Shown here piece after piece: positions 54,455-64,000 of a DNA stretch of 64,000 bases. Where the stretch lies: NCBI GenBank assembly GCA_003290165.1, contig QNQO01006979.1:62001-126000 (forward strand), in the 5' to 3' direction. Each line of letters begins with the position of its first letter. Within the stretch, counting starts at the first letter, position 1. The notes beneath the pieces were generated by a model. That model did not search any database and had not been told where the DNA came from. It worked only from the letters and a program-made list of their open reading frames with translations. This DNA is from Berberis thunbergii (Eukaryota; Streptophyta; Magnoliopsida; Ranunculales; Berberidaceae). The position numbers and the translations under genes are program-made.

Positions 54455-54594
54455 CCCCCTCCCCCCCCCCTTCTACTTATGGAGGGATTGGAAACCAAGA
54501 AGAAAACTTACTAAATTAGTTTCTAAGGAGACAACAAGTGACTTACAACACAATTTTCCTTGTAAATGTAGGAGCCAATTTAAAACGCAATTGT

Positions 54595-54850
54595 CACTAC
54601 AAGAAAACATGATTATAGCGGAGGTTTTGTAGCGATGTTTAAGTAAAACCGACGTTGAATACTATATATAACGACGGTTGGTCAATCGTCATGGATTAAT
54701 ACAATTTAATGGCGGTTTCATTAAATGGCGACGGTCATAGCCGACGCTGAATACTGTATATAACGACAGTTGGTCGATCGCCGTGGATCATACTATTTAA
54801 TGGCGGTTCTATTAAATGGCAAGTTGTAGCCGTCATAATAAATAAAATTA
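54595..54850. repeat. Left subterminal array of CACTA element E
   Basis: Units such as TTTAATGGCGGTTTCATTAA, TATATAACGACGGTTGGTCA and AGCCGACGCTGAATACTGTA appear two to three times, as roughly a 120-bp tandem containing inverted CGACGG/CCGTCG words. Confidence 0.8.
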
Positions 54851-54854
54851 GATT

Positions 54855-55071
54855 TTATAACCGAACCTTAAACCCTATACCTAGTTTTATATTTATTTTA
54901 TCATCCATCATCCCCACCTCCTCTATAGCTTCTCCCCTCCTCCTCTGCTCGCCCACCATAGTTCTTTGACAAGAAAAGCTAACGAAGAAATCAACAATTT
55001 GTCGTCCCAGCGCTTTCTCCCCTTGTCGAGCAACCCCTATTCTTCCAATCTCATTTGATTCCTCTCGTTGT
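54855..55071 (+). other. Probable 5' untranslated exon of element E
   Basis: A C/T-rich segment (54900-55000) ends TCTCGTTG|TAAGTAG near 55070, a good donor-like site. Equivalent C/T-rich leaders follow the left ends in element D. A long intron up to about 57840 would carry the captured fragments. Confidence 0.45.
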
Positions 55072-56240
55072 AAGTAGTTTCTTAAAACCCTTTAGTCTTT
55101 GCGAGTGATTTGAATCTTCTGGACATGATTGTGGTATATATGAATTTTAGGGTTATTTAGTTTTCTGTTTAATCTGTATTGTATGTTTAATTTTCTGTTT
55201 CATGCTCTGTATTGTATGCTCGTGGATAATACTAAACTGTTTTTTTATGCTTATGCTCTGTTTTTTTTTATGTTAAAACTGTTTAATCTGTATTGTATGT
55301 TTTTTTTTTACTTCTTTATTGCTCTTCCTTCCTGGCTCTCTCCAGAGCATCATGATATTCATGTTAAAAAAAAAAAAGGATAACCAAGGAGATTAGGCGT
55401 GCATCAGGCATCAAGCATAACCTATGACATATTAAGAACGTAGAGTATAAGAAATTTATGTGTTTATAGTGACACTATGCTACTATAAGTGTGGTCTTAG
55501 GGTGAACAATATCCTATTTGGTTAGTATTTTAATTTCCTAGTTTGCTTGGGACTTAGTTTCATATCGAATCTAATTAGGAATCCAGTTGTATCTTCTGAT
55601 ATCATGGGAGCATCCCTTTATATTCTTTTCTTGATTAGGAGTCTAGCTTTGAGTTTAGACAAGTATTTTAGTTTACTTGTTTATCATATTTAGTTTTGAA
55701 ATCCACATGTTCAGTATGGTGGATTTTGTTCATACTAACATGGTAAGCAAGCAGGCTAATCCTGCATGTAATTGTATCCAGGGTTAGTGATTCATTTGGA
55801 TTCTTATCTGTAATTCAAATATATTGATGCTCCTCAGTGAACACCTCTCTAGGGCTTTTCTTTTGCAAATTTTTCCAGTCCCTGTAGAGTGGTTGTACAA
55901 TCTTCCCCACTTCCTAAACAACAACATTATTTGGGTAATTGAAATAAATACAAGAACAAATAAATTACTTTTGTAGTACTCAAATGTGCATCTCATTGCA
56001 GTTGAATCAACTGCAATGAATTTTTTTTGGATTCAATCAGGTTACTTTCAAAACCACCCTAATAAGCTGATCTTTAATGATCTATTAGAAATTGTTCAAC
56101 TTACATTACACAGGGATTATGTTTCCCAAACTTTCATGTTTCTTTTTTAGTCATATTCTATTTCTAGTTTTCTTTAAGTGATCTGAGTTTTTGAGCTATC
56201 TGTATCACTGACCAGAACCAAAGATAAAACACTGAGATAA
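55072..56240. other. Intron-like region without recognised gene
   Basis: T-rich runs at 55180-55330. No gene seen. Confidence 0.4.
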
Positions 56241-56249
56241 AATAGTGTG

Positions 56250-56703
56250 CACGATAAATTACCTTATTCCATTCCAACTCATGTTGCACTTGTAATGCTG
56301 CACTAGATATCGCATTGAGTTTATTAGAAAGTGCATGTTTCACTGCCAAACGTAATATTGTTTCCCAGGAAATAAAATCTCGCCAACTAGCCCAAGCATC
56401 CTGAAATCCACCTATATCTTTTAGGCTATTGAAAACCCTTTTTTGTCAAAATTTGATTGCAATGTGAAGCATTGAATAAGTTTGCTCATTGTATGACCAT
56501 ATTTGGCTAGGGTCTGTATCCATGACTGATTTGATCAACTCGATATTGCCATATTCTGAAGCTGTCAAAATTGTTTTATTTAATATTTCCCACATTCTAG
56601 GACCATCATTCAAATATAGCACATGGGCGCAGATGCAGTTAACAAGGTTAAGGTATTGTCTGTGTGTAACTTTAGCGTCATGGAGGGTTTTCATTCTTGG
56701 CAC
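56250..56703 (-). pseudogene. Captured ankyrin-repeat (ACD6/PGG-type) fragment
   Basis: The minus strand encodes TLHDAKVTHRQYLNLVNCIC, TASEYGNIELIKSVMDTDPS, YSMLHIAIKF, a stop, then RVFNSLKDIGG, LRLAVKHALSNKL and SSAALQVQHELEWNKV. This order (ankyrin repeats, then AALQMQRELLWFKEVE) is typical of plant ankyrin proteins with a C-terminal PGG membrane domain. Relatives act in stress and immunity signalling. A TGA after IAIKF and missing PGG helices show a broken fragment. It is antisense to the transposase of E. Confidence 0.75.
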
Positions 56704-57840
56704 CGTTCAATAGTAAGACTTGGGATTAATTGGATATTGACAGTAGAGTTGATAAACATGAGAGTATAAACAATAAAATGAATGCTAATGTGTCTGATCA
56801 TACATACCTAGTCATGTTAAAACATTTGCAAATAGATCATTTGATATTTCGAGTACTAGCATGCACACAAATTAATTTGGCTAATCACTAAGAAATGGGA
56901 ATTGTGCTCATGTTATTTAATGTTTAAGCTAGTTTACCCAGATCAATATTAGCGTGCAGATATTGCTAATTAATGGAATAGCGAAGAAACATAAAACAAC
57001 ATAAAAGATAGTCATGAGAATGCTTACATGAATTACTACAACGAAGCCAAAGCTCATGTCGTCGAGGAAATGACCAAGACTTTGTAGCTAATATATGGAT
57101 TGCAAACCTCCATTTGACGCAGTAGACACAGGGGCACATCTAGGGAAGGAAAAAAATTAATTTTTATGTGGAATAGATTCATAAATGCAAAGATTATGGT
57201 TCATTTTCTTCCATTTCTGATCACACCTCAAACCAACCCTAATTGTCCATTCAATCCCCTTCCATCTCGTGATTGATTTTCTGCCAATGATCCTCAACCA
57301 TCAATCTAGTTTTCTGATAAACCTGAACTATTGAACTACCACATGGTTAACTTTGTACCTTGAGCCAGTTCCTGGTCCAATCAATTTCTTCCCCCTGAGC
57401 ATTTGATCTCCTTTGCGTCCCTGATTTTGTCGACCTGAATTGACTTGATATGCTTTCCCATTTGATCCTCAACCATAGTTTTCAGCTCTGTTATAGATGC
57501 TCTTTCATGATTAATGATTTGAAACTTTCTCATGTGAGAAAGGTGCATAAAACCTGCAAAAAAGGTTAGGTTGCACCGTAAAAACAATACAAGCGGAGGA
57601 ATTGTTAAGCAGAATTTCCAGTCGAATTCAGTCACATTGTTCAGTAAAATCCATCATTTTATTGACTTTCTCTACAACCATTGAAAAAACAAATTCCATT
57701 GAAATGACTTTTGTGCAGCTTAACATCTTACATAGAAACATTGACAGTTTTTTTTTTTTTTTTTTAATTTCAGTGTAGATGCTATGTTGTTATGTACTCC
57801 TTTAGGGTTTCTAATTGTTCAATTCTTATGCTTTCCTTTC
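56704..57840. other. Intron-like region; unrecognised minus-strand frame
   Basis: AT-rich. At 57381-57635 a minus-strand frame reads ERASITELKTMVEDQMGKHI after an acceptor-like TTTGCAG; it looks exon-like, but I do not recognise it. A T-run lies at 57750-57768. Confidence 0.35.
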
Positions 57841-57842
57841 AG

Positions 57843-57909
57843 ATTCTTGAAACTACTTTCAAGAAGGAAATTGTTGGACTTGTCACCAGAGAGCAATACG
57901 TAGAAAATG
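57843..57909 (+). pseudogene. Captured XCT (XAP5/FAM50-type) exon in transposase leader
   Basis: After CTTTCAG the plus strand encodes ILETTFKKEIVGLVTREQYV, E. This matches the conserved N-terminal segment of plant XAP5 CIRCADIAN TIMEKEEPER (EILE-FKKETVGLVTREQYVEKRVNI), a nuclear protein linked to splicing, small-RNA production and the clock. It ends at GAAAAT|GTTTGT, a possible donor. It lies about 110 bp upstream of the transposase N-terminus and in the same direction, so it may be spliced into the transposase leader. Confidence 0.8.
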
Positions 57910-58018
57910 TTTGTATTTTAACTTATCTTTTAAAAGATTTTTGTAGTTGTATTTTATAACAATGTTTGTAGGATTGAACTTATGAGTTGCTTTGTTTTGA
58001 TTGAATTCAGATATTCTG

Positions 58019-61000
58019 AAATGGATAAAACTTGGATTTCTAAGCCAAGGAATACACTTGAATATGTAGAAGGGTTGAATCAGTTTCTAGACTTTGCATT
58101 TGCAAACAAGTCATATGATAATAGAATAAAGTGTCATTGTCCTTGTTGTGCTTTTAGAAAATGGGAGACTAGAGAAGTATTGTATGATCACTTGATTTGT
58201 AGACCATTTTTGAAAGGGTGCACTGTTTGGTTACAACATGGGGAGTTGGGCACCAGTCAAAGTTTTACTGGCATGCCTGTAGTGCAAGATAGTTAGCCTA
58301 TTCAAAATCTAATGCAAGACATGATCCATGATGCTTTTGCATTCTCTAGGCACCATGGCCATGAAGAATCTTCCACATCACATGGACCACATGAAGGGGA
58401 TGGAAGGATGGATGATGAAGTTAAACAGTTTTTTGAGTAACTAGAGGATGGAAAGCAAGAGTTATATGAAGGGTGTTCAAAGTACTCAAAATTATCTTTT
58501 TTTGGTTAAACTGTATCACATTAAGTGTATTTGTGGGTGAGTGACAAAGCAATGTCAATGATAGTAGAGTTGATGCATGATGCATTCCAACATGCAAGGA
58601 TCCCCGAAACATTCTATGAGGCCAAGAAAACCATTAATAAACTTGGTCTTAATTATACTACGATACATGCATGTCCAAATGATTGCATGTTGTATCGGGG
58701 ATTGGATAAAAAGAGACAAACATGCAAATGATGTGGCACATCTAGATGGAAGCCGAAGACTAAGGGAAATGCAAATAATGTGCCTATAAGGCTATAAATA
58801 GTAAGAAAATAAAAATGCAACTTGCAAAAACTCTTCGTTATTTTCCGTTGATACCACGGTTGCAACGGTTGTTTATGTCTTCTAAGATTACTGCTGATAT
58901 GAGATGGCATGCTAGTGAGTATAACAAAGATGGTCTGATGCGACATCCAAGAGATTCTAAGGCATGGAAAAAATTAAATTCAACATTTCCTAAATTTGTT
59001 TTGGATGCAAGTATCGTACGTCTTGGCTTGGCTAGCAATGGGTTTAATCCTTTCGGGAATATGAGTACTAATTATAGCATTTGGCTGGTAATTCTAGTTC
59101 CATACAATACTCCTCCTTGGAAATGTGTGAAGCAAACTTCATTCATTCTTTCAATGATTATTCCTAGTAAGCGAATGTTAGGCAACGATATAGACATTTA
59201 CTCACAACCTCTTATTGATGAATTGAAGGAGTTGTGGGTTGGTGTAGATGCATATGATGCTTTGTTGAATGAAAGTTTCACCATGCGAGCAGCTTTAATG
59301 TGGACAATAAGTGATTTTTCAGGGTTAGGGACCCTATCAGGGTGGAATACACATGCTAAACTAGCTTGTCCTTCATGTAACTTTCATGAGGAGCATTGTC
59401 GCATTCCATACAGTAAAAAGTGGTGTTTCATGGGCCATCGACATTTTCTAAATGTCGGTCACAAGTTTAGATTGAACCGAGTTCACTTTAATGGCAAGCA
59501 AGAGAAAAGGAATCCACCGATACAACTATTAGAAACAGATATTATGAAACAAGTAGAGAATGTTAACGTTACATTTGGTAAGACACCCGAGGTTGAAATT
59601 ATAGGTAAAAAAGCTCGTGGGAAAAATACTAGAGTTGGTGAGGCACAACAATGGAGGAAGAAAAACATATTTTTTTATCTTCCATATTGGGAGCATAACT
59701 TGATCGGTCACAATCTTGATGTCATGCATATTGAGATAGAAAAATGTGTGACAATGTGATATACACCTTGCTTAATGAAAGTGGAAAAACTAAAGATCAT
59801 CTTAATGCCCGAAAAGATTTCCAATCAATGGGTATAAGAGAAGATCTCTGACCAAATGAGAATGGGAAATACCTTCTTAGTCTTTTATAATGACTAATGC
59901 AAAGAATGACATATTTCTTACAACTTTGAAGGATCTCATTGTGCCAGATGGTTACTCAGACAACATATCCAAATGTGTTGATTTGAAACAACGTAAGTTG
60001 TTTGGGTTGAAAAGCCATGATTGTCATATTCTTATGGAACAATTGTTGCCAATTGCAATAAGAAATACATTGCCTATTCTAGTGTCTGCAATTTTGGTTG
60101 ATTTGTGCCCGTTTTTCCGGCACATATGAGGTAAAGTGTTGAATCCTCAAGACTTGGACAATTTGCAACATCGAATTGTGCTCACTTTTTGCCACATGGA
60201 AATCTTATTCCCTCCTTTTTTTACAGTCATGAAGTCAAACGTGGAGGCCCAATACATTATCGATGAATGTATCCTATAGAGAGGTAAATATTATAAATTA
60301 AACCTTATGAATTATCACTTGATTTTCTTATTCTAATACATTTACTTTTATAATCCTGAAGGTACTTAGGACGTTTGAAGTCCTATGTACGTAATAGGGC
60401 ACAACCAAAAAATTGTATAGCTGAAGGATACCTAGCCGATGAAATTCTTATATTTTTCAAGATATTTAGATGATGTGGAAACAAGATTCAATCGAACACC
60501 TCGTGTTGATGATGGGTTAATTGGTGTTGGATATTCTGAAATGGCTACTTTGTTTCCGTTGGTAGGCAGACCAGTGGGGGGTTCTTCATATTTTAGTTTA
60601 ACACATTTAGAATATATGCAAGCAGCAGATCGTCATGTGTTGATCAACTGCACAAAAGTCAACCCGTTTCTTCAGTGAGTAAATTCTAACACTTAATGTG
60701 ATTCTTCAAAAAACTTTGCAATGGCTTATACTTATTTTTGATGATGTAACATTTAGGGAATATAGGACAGAGACTAAGAGAATGTTAATGAGTTGTACAC
60801 AATCACAAGTTGAGATAGATAAGGTGGTTCATAAAGGATTCGTTGATTGGTTTAGGAGTCGCGTAAGTATATATTATATCAATTATCTATTTAAGCAATA
60901 TCATCATGCATATGACTAATATGGTGTCATTATGATGTTAGATTGTGAATGATGTAAACGGATCACATCCAGATGACATTATATTCTTGCACGAGGACCA

Positions 61001-61613
61001 CTTATTCAAGCAAGAAGGTTTACTGCATATAATGTTAATGGCTTCAAATTTTGAACATTAGCACGAGAAGAGGGATTGAAAACTCAGAATAGTGGAGTAT
61101 TTGGTTCATTTGGAACTAGAAGCCATGCAAACAGTCGTGATAATAATGTCAGGGAAGGAAATGTTCCTTATTATGAAAAATTGATAGATATCATTGAGTT
61201 AAACTATCATGGCCATTTCATGGTTACCTTGTTCAAATGTCAATAAGCAAATATCACTACTGATAGATGGATTGGAATAGATGAATTAGTCTTTACTTCC
61301 ATCAAATTTTCTCGATTGATACATATTGGTGATCATGAAGATCATGATCCATATATTCAAGCTTCAGAATCACAACTTGTGTATTATGTAGAGGATGAGG
61401 TGGATAAAGAATTGAGTATTGTTGTTCATTTAAAGCCAAGAGACTTGTATGACATGGGCGAGAATGAAACTCAAGACTAATTCTATGAGAATATGCCTTA
61501 TCAACAACAAGACTTAGATGGGTGGTTCCAAGATGATATTGGTCATTTTCCATTGGCAAGGGATGACATAAATGATGAACCTGCAATCAATGCTAATAAT
61601 GACAATATTAATT
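58019..61613 (+). pseudogene. CACTA E transposase, TNP2/TNPD type, degraded
   Basis: Transpos_assoc domain at 58022-58290 (MDKTWISKPRNTLEYVEGLN, CHCPCC), stop at 58294. Zinc-ribbon lead-in at 58525-58731 (FYEAKKTINKLGLNYTTIHA, CPNDCMLYRG). TNP2 domain at 58815-59759 (LRYFPLIPRLQRLFMSSKIT, MRHPRDSKAW, RLGLASNGFNPFGNMST, HNLDVMHIEIEKC). DUF4218 at 59890-60260 (LFGLKSHDCHILMEQLLPIA). Linker at 60370-60680. DUF4216 remnants at 61260-61480 (DELVFTSIKFSRLIHIGDHE). Numerous stops (58294, about 58438, about 58508, 58729) and frame changes break the gene. Several remaining gaps with GT...AG could be introns. Confidence 0.92.
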
Positions 61614-61694
61614 AAAAGGAAGATTTTGTATGAAAAATTGTGTTTGTTATAATACATTACTATGAAAATTTTGCTTATTGGTTTCAAATATGTT

Positions 61695-61822
61695 TTTTTT
61701 AAAGGAAAATAAGGTTTTTATAGGATCCTAGAACCCATAAAGATGTCGCAAGCTGAGTTTGAACCCATGACCTAGTGGTACCATCTGCCAAGCTCTAACC
61801 GTTGAGCTGTCATGCCATTGGC
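61695..61822 (-). mobile_element. tRNA-derived SINE
   Basis: The minus strand reads GACAGCTCAACGGTTAGAGC (A-box-like) and GGGTTCAAACTC (B-box-like) about 40 bp apart, and ends in an A-run. An exact 16-bp duplication TGGTTTCAAATATGTT flanks it (61679-61694, 61823-61838). It lies between the two genes of element E and is too degenerate to be a functional tRNA. Confidence 0.85.
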
Positions 61823-61901
61823 TGGTTTCAAATATGTTGTCTTCTCCTATTCATTATATAATTTGTTATTTCACAATTTTGACTTTTGTTTGAAGTTTCA
61901 G

Positions 61902-63930
61902 CAATGCCTAGGCCTAAACGTTTTCAAGTTGAATCAAATTCTATAGAGCGCCCGACAAAATCTTGATCATTTCGATCTAGTGCTCAGTCTCATCCAACTA
62001 CTACATCTGAGTCTCATCCAGCTGCTACATCTGTCTCTCATCCAGCTGCTACATCTGAGTCTCATCCAGTTGCTATATCAGTTTCTCATCCAACTGCTAC
62101 ATCGATCTCTCAGCCACCTTCTACATCCATCTCTCAACTACCTGCTACATCTGAGTCTCATCCAGTTGCTACATCTAAGTCACAATCAAGTATTCATGAA
62201 CGCAAATCCAGGACCTATTGGACAGTGAATACAATTGGTATGCAATTTAAACTTATTCAAGATCATAATATGTTATTTGCTAATTTTGAATGAAGTATAA
62301 CGAATATCAACTTGTCTTAGATGAACAATGGCTAATGAAAGAATCTCATATGAGGGCACATGATGATTGGTCAATTCCTAGAGGCATAAAAGTGATGATT
62401 CCATTTAATACTGAGCATCAACCTATTGGAGATGCAGTTGGTCTCTTAGGAAGTTTTTTAGGAAAATTGGGATTCGATTTTAAGGCTTTTTCAATTGGAT
62501 ACAACTCTTGGAAGGATGTGCCAAAAAGTTACAAGGATAGCGTGTATACTACTATTATACGGGTATGGCTTAATTTGTGCTTGTCACTTACCTTGTTTGT
62601 AAGATTATTGATAATGATTTGAATATTAATGTCTATTAATTTTGAAATAAAAACTATATGTGGAAGATTCAATGGCAGATCATTATATCTTGCGAAACAT
62701 TGGGAAGAAATGGAAGGACAATAGGCATAAATTGTTCCATTGATTTTATGATCCTACACTTTCCAGATATGCTAATATTGTAAAACATCCTAAAGGCATT
62801 TATCATAATGATTGGGCGCATTTTATTGACTATCGCTTGGATGAAAGGACAAAGGTAACACAAAATACTTACATTGTTCATTTAAATAACTAGGAATATG
62901 CTAACAATAAGTTTTTATCTATGCATTGATAGGAAAAATGCAAAAAAAAATAAAAAACAAACAAAAACAAAAACATTGGAATTCGGAAGAAACTAATCGA
63001 TCCACACACTGGAAGATCGAAAAGCAATCCCAGGTTAAAGACTGAGATGGTAATTAATATTTTACATCCTACCACATTTTAAGTTATCATTCTCAACAAT
63101 ACTATTTAAAGTTATATGACTTAATAATATCGGTGTGAATATGAATTTGGGAGACCTGTGAGTAGGGGAGAGGTGTATATCGCAACAAAAAAAAGGACGG
63201 GTCTTATGCAACTGAAGAAGCCAGGCAGATAAGTGTAAGTAATTTAACTATTTTCTTTATCGAACTACATTAATTAATGTTTAGATAAATTTTGAATTCA
63301 AAGTTTGATGTCTTGCCTCATTAATGCAGGAAATTTTTTTAGAGATTGAGAAAGAAGATTCCACATCACTATCCATATCACAACAAGATGCACTTGCTAA
63401 GGTGTTAGGAAAAGAACATTCATGTCGAGTTCAAGCTTTGGGATTTGGGGCATGTCCATCTCAAGTCTTTGGCAGCACCAATAGTAGGTTTAGTGTAATG
63501 ATGTCCTCACAACCAACGCAAAACATTGATCCTCAAGTGAAACGAAGATTTCACCAGCTGGAGTCTCAGTTAGAGACACGAACATTAAAGAGGTAGGGAT
63601 TTGAGGGAGCATTTACATACGTTTTTTTGAAGTTGGATGGAAATGTGTCTGCTGAGTTTGTAAGCTTATTCACTACATCCGTATATTTATTTGCCTTTAC
63701 ATTATTTGAATATATATTAGTTATCAGTGATATTAGTTACTTACTAAAAATAAATCAATTAATTATTGTAATTTGGTTCAAGTTTAGAGTAATATTGTTG
63801 ACTCATCATTTTCAAGCACAAGACGAAGAAAGTGGATAAGCTTCACCAGCACCTGCAAGACCCTCATCATCTAGTCAAAATAATAATGAGGATCTTCATC
63901 GACTCCACACTCCATAGCATTGTTTAATTT
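61902..63930 (+). pseudogene. CACTA E second gene, plant Transposase_24 type
   Basis: Starts MPRPKRFQVESN near 61902. A tandem-repeat segment (61977-62190, about nine 24-bp units reading SHPAATSE/V) follows. Exons then read EYQLVLDEQWLMKESHMRAH and GLLGSFLGKLGFDFKAFSIG; HYILRNIGKKWKDNRHKLFH with HNDWAHFIDYRLDER; RKLIDPHTGRSKSNPR; VYIATKKRTG; and SISQQDALAKVLGKEHSCRV followed by QALGFGACPSQVFG. This is the order of Transposase_24 (PF03004) proteins, the TNPA-like CACTA partner. Stops (for example after PTKS and KLFH) show decay. Its right end and the element terminus lie beyond the window. Confidence 0.8.
61977..62190 (+). repeat. 24-bp tandem repeat in the Transposase_24 gene
   Basis: About nine imperfect copies of TCTCATCCAGCTGCTACATC plus four bases, coding for a Ser/Thr/Pro-rich linker. 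A shadow frame gives repeated LSLIQLLH. Confidence 0.85.
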
Positions 63931-64000
63931 CTTTCAAGAACATGGTACAATTTCAGCTGTAGTAAATTTGATTTTAACTATCAAACTTCAAGAAATTTTA

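Larger units (their letters stand above)
54595..64000 (+). mobile_element. CACTA element E, left part (right end outside window)
   Basis: Left terminus CACTACAAGAAAA at 54595, preceded by TGT. A subterminal array follows, then a 5'-UTR-like exon, captured fragments, and transposase genes in plus orientation to the window end. The terminus and subterminal unit differ from A-D, so this is a fourth CACTA family in the window. Confidence 0.88.

Noticed and set aside
61740..61815. tRNA gene on the minus strand
   Set aside because: Only A- and B-box-like parts are present, no acceptor-stem pairing is evident, and a 16-bp target duplication plus A-run marks it as a SINE.

Overview
The window reads as repeat-dense, AT-rich nuclear DNA from a flowering plant, probably a eudicot. 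The evidence is plant transposon families (CACTA/En-Spm with TNP2 and plant Transposase_24 genes, a chromodomain Ty3/gypsy element, hAT elements, MITEs, a tRNA-derived SINE) and fragments of plant genes that keep GT-AG introns (TGA bZIP/DOG1 domain, ACT-repeat ACR protein, plastid dicarboxylate translocator, WAV2-type hydrolase, XCT, GH1 beta-glucosidase, plant-type phosphofructokinase). I see no intact cellular gene, rRNA or CRISPR array.

Layout. 1-5541: right part of CACTA element A, carrying antisense exons like urease, an RDR-type RNA-dependent RNA polymerase, a glycerophosphodiester phosphodiesterase and phosphofructokinase. 5542-7802: right part of a different CACTA family (B) with GH1 and ABCB fragments; A appears to sit inside B. 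7803-12022: a decayed chromodomain gypsy element with a scrambled 5' end. 12.4-16.2 kb: an anonymous, possibly organelle-derived block, a hAT MITE and a second foldback element.

16179-45905 is one locus built by nesting. A non-autonomous LTR retrotransposon on the minus strand has the tandem form LTR-interior-LTR-interior-LTR, with a shared 5-bp target duplication (ACAAC) at its two outer ends. The first interior is split by a 23.8-kb CACTA element (C, 17473-41243, TSD TGT). The second interior carries a 2.2-kb hAT element (43285-45497, TSD GGTGTGTG) whose right end is triplicated. Each interior supplies the empty site for the insertion in the other. Element C holds decayed transposase genes on the minus strand and fragments of an ACR gene, a dicarboxylate translocator, a TGA factor and an ABCB transporter, several joined to CAG/CTG-rich filler. 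Nested in C is a non-autonomous CACTA (D, 31353-39492, TSD ACT) carrying ABCA, ABCB, LRR-kinase and WAV2 fragments, all on the plus strand.

45.9-54.6 kb has MITEs, a long hairpin and an LTR-like stretch but no recognisable gene. 54595-64000 is the left part of a fifth CACTA (E) with degenerate TNP2 and Transposase_24 genes on the plus strand, an ankyrin-PGG fragment, an XCT exon just upstream of the transposase, and a SINE.

The most notable theme is repeated multi-gene capture by several CACTA families, introns included, with CAG-rich linker DNA at several junctions and ABCB pieces in three separate elements. Family names for gene fragments come from motif recognition, not database search.
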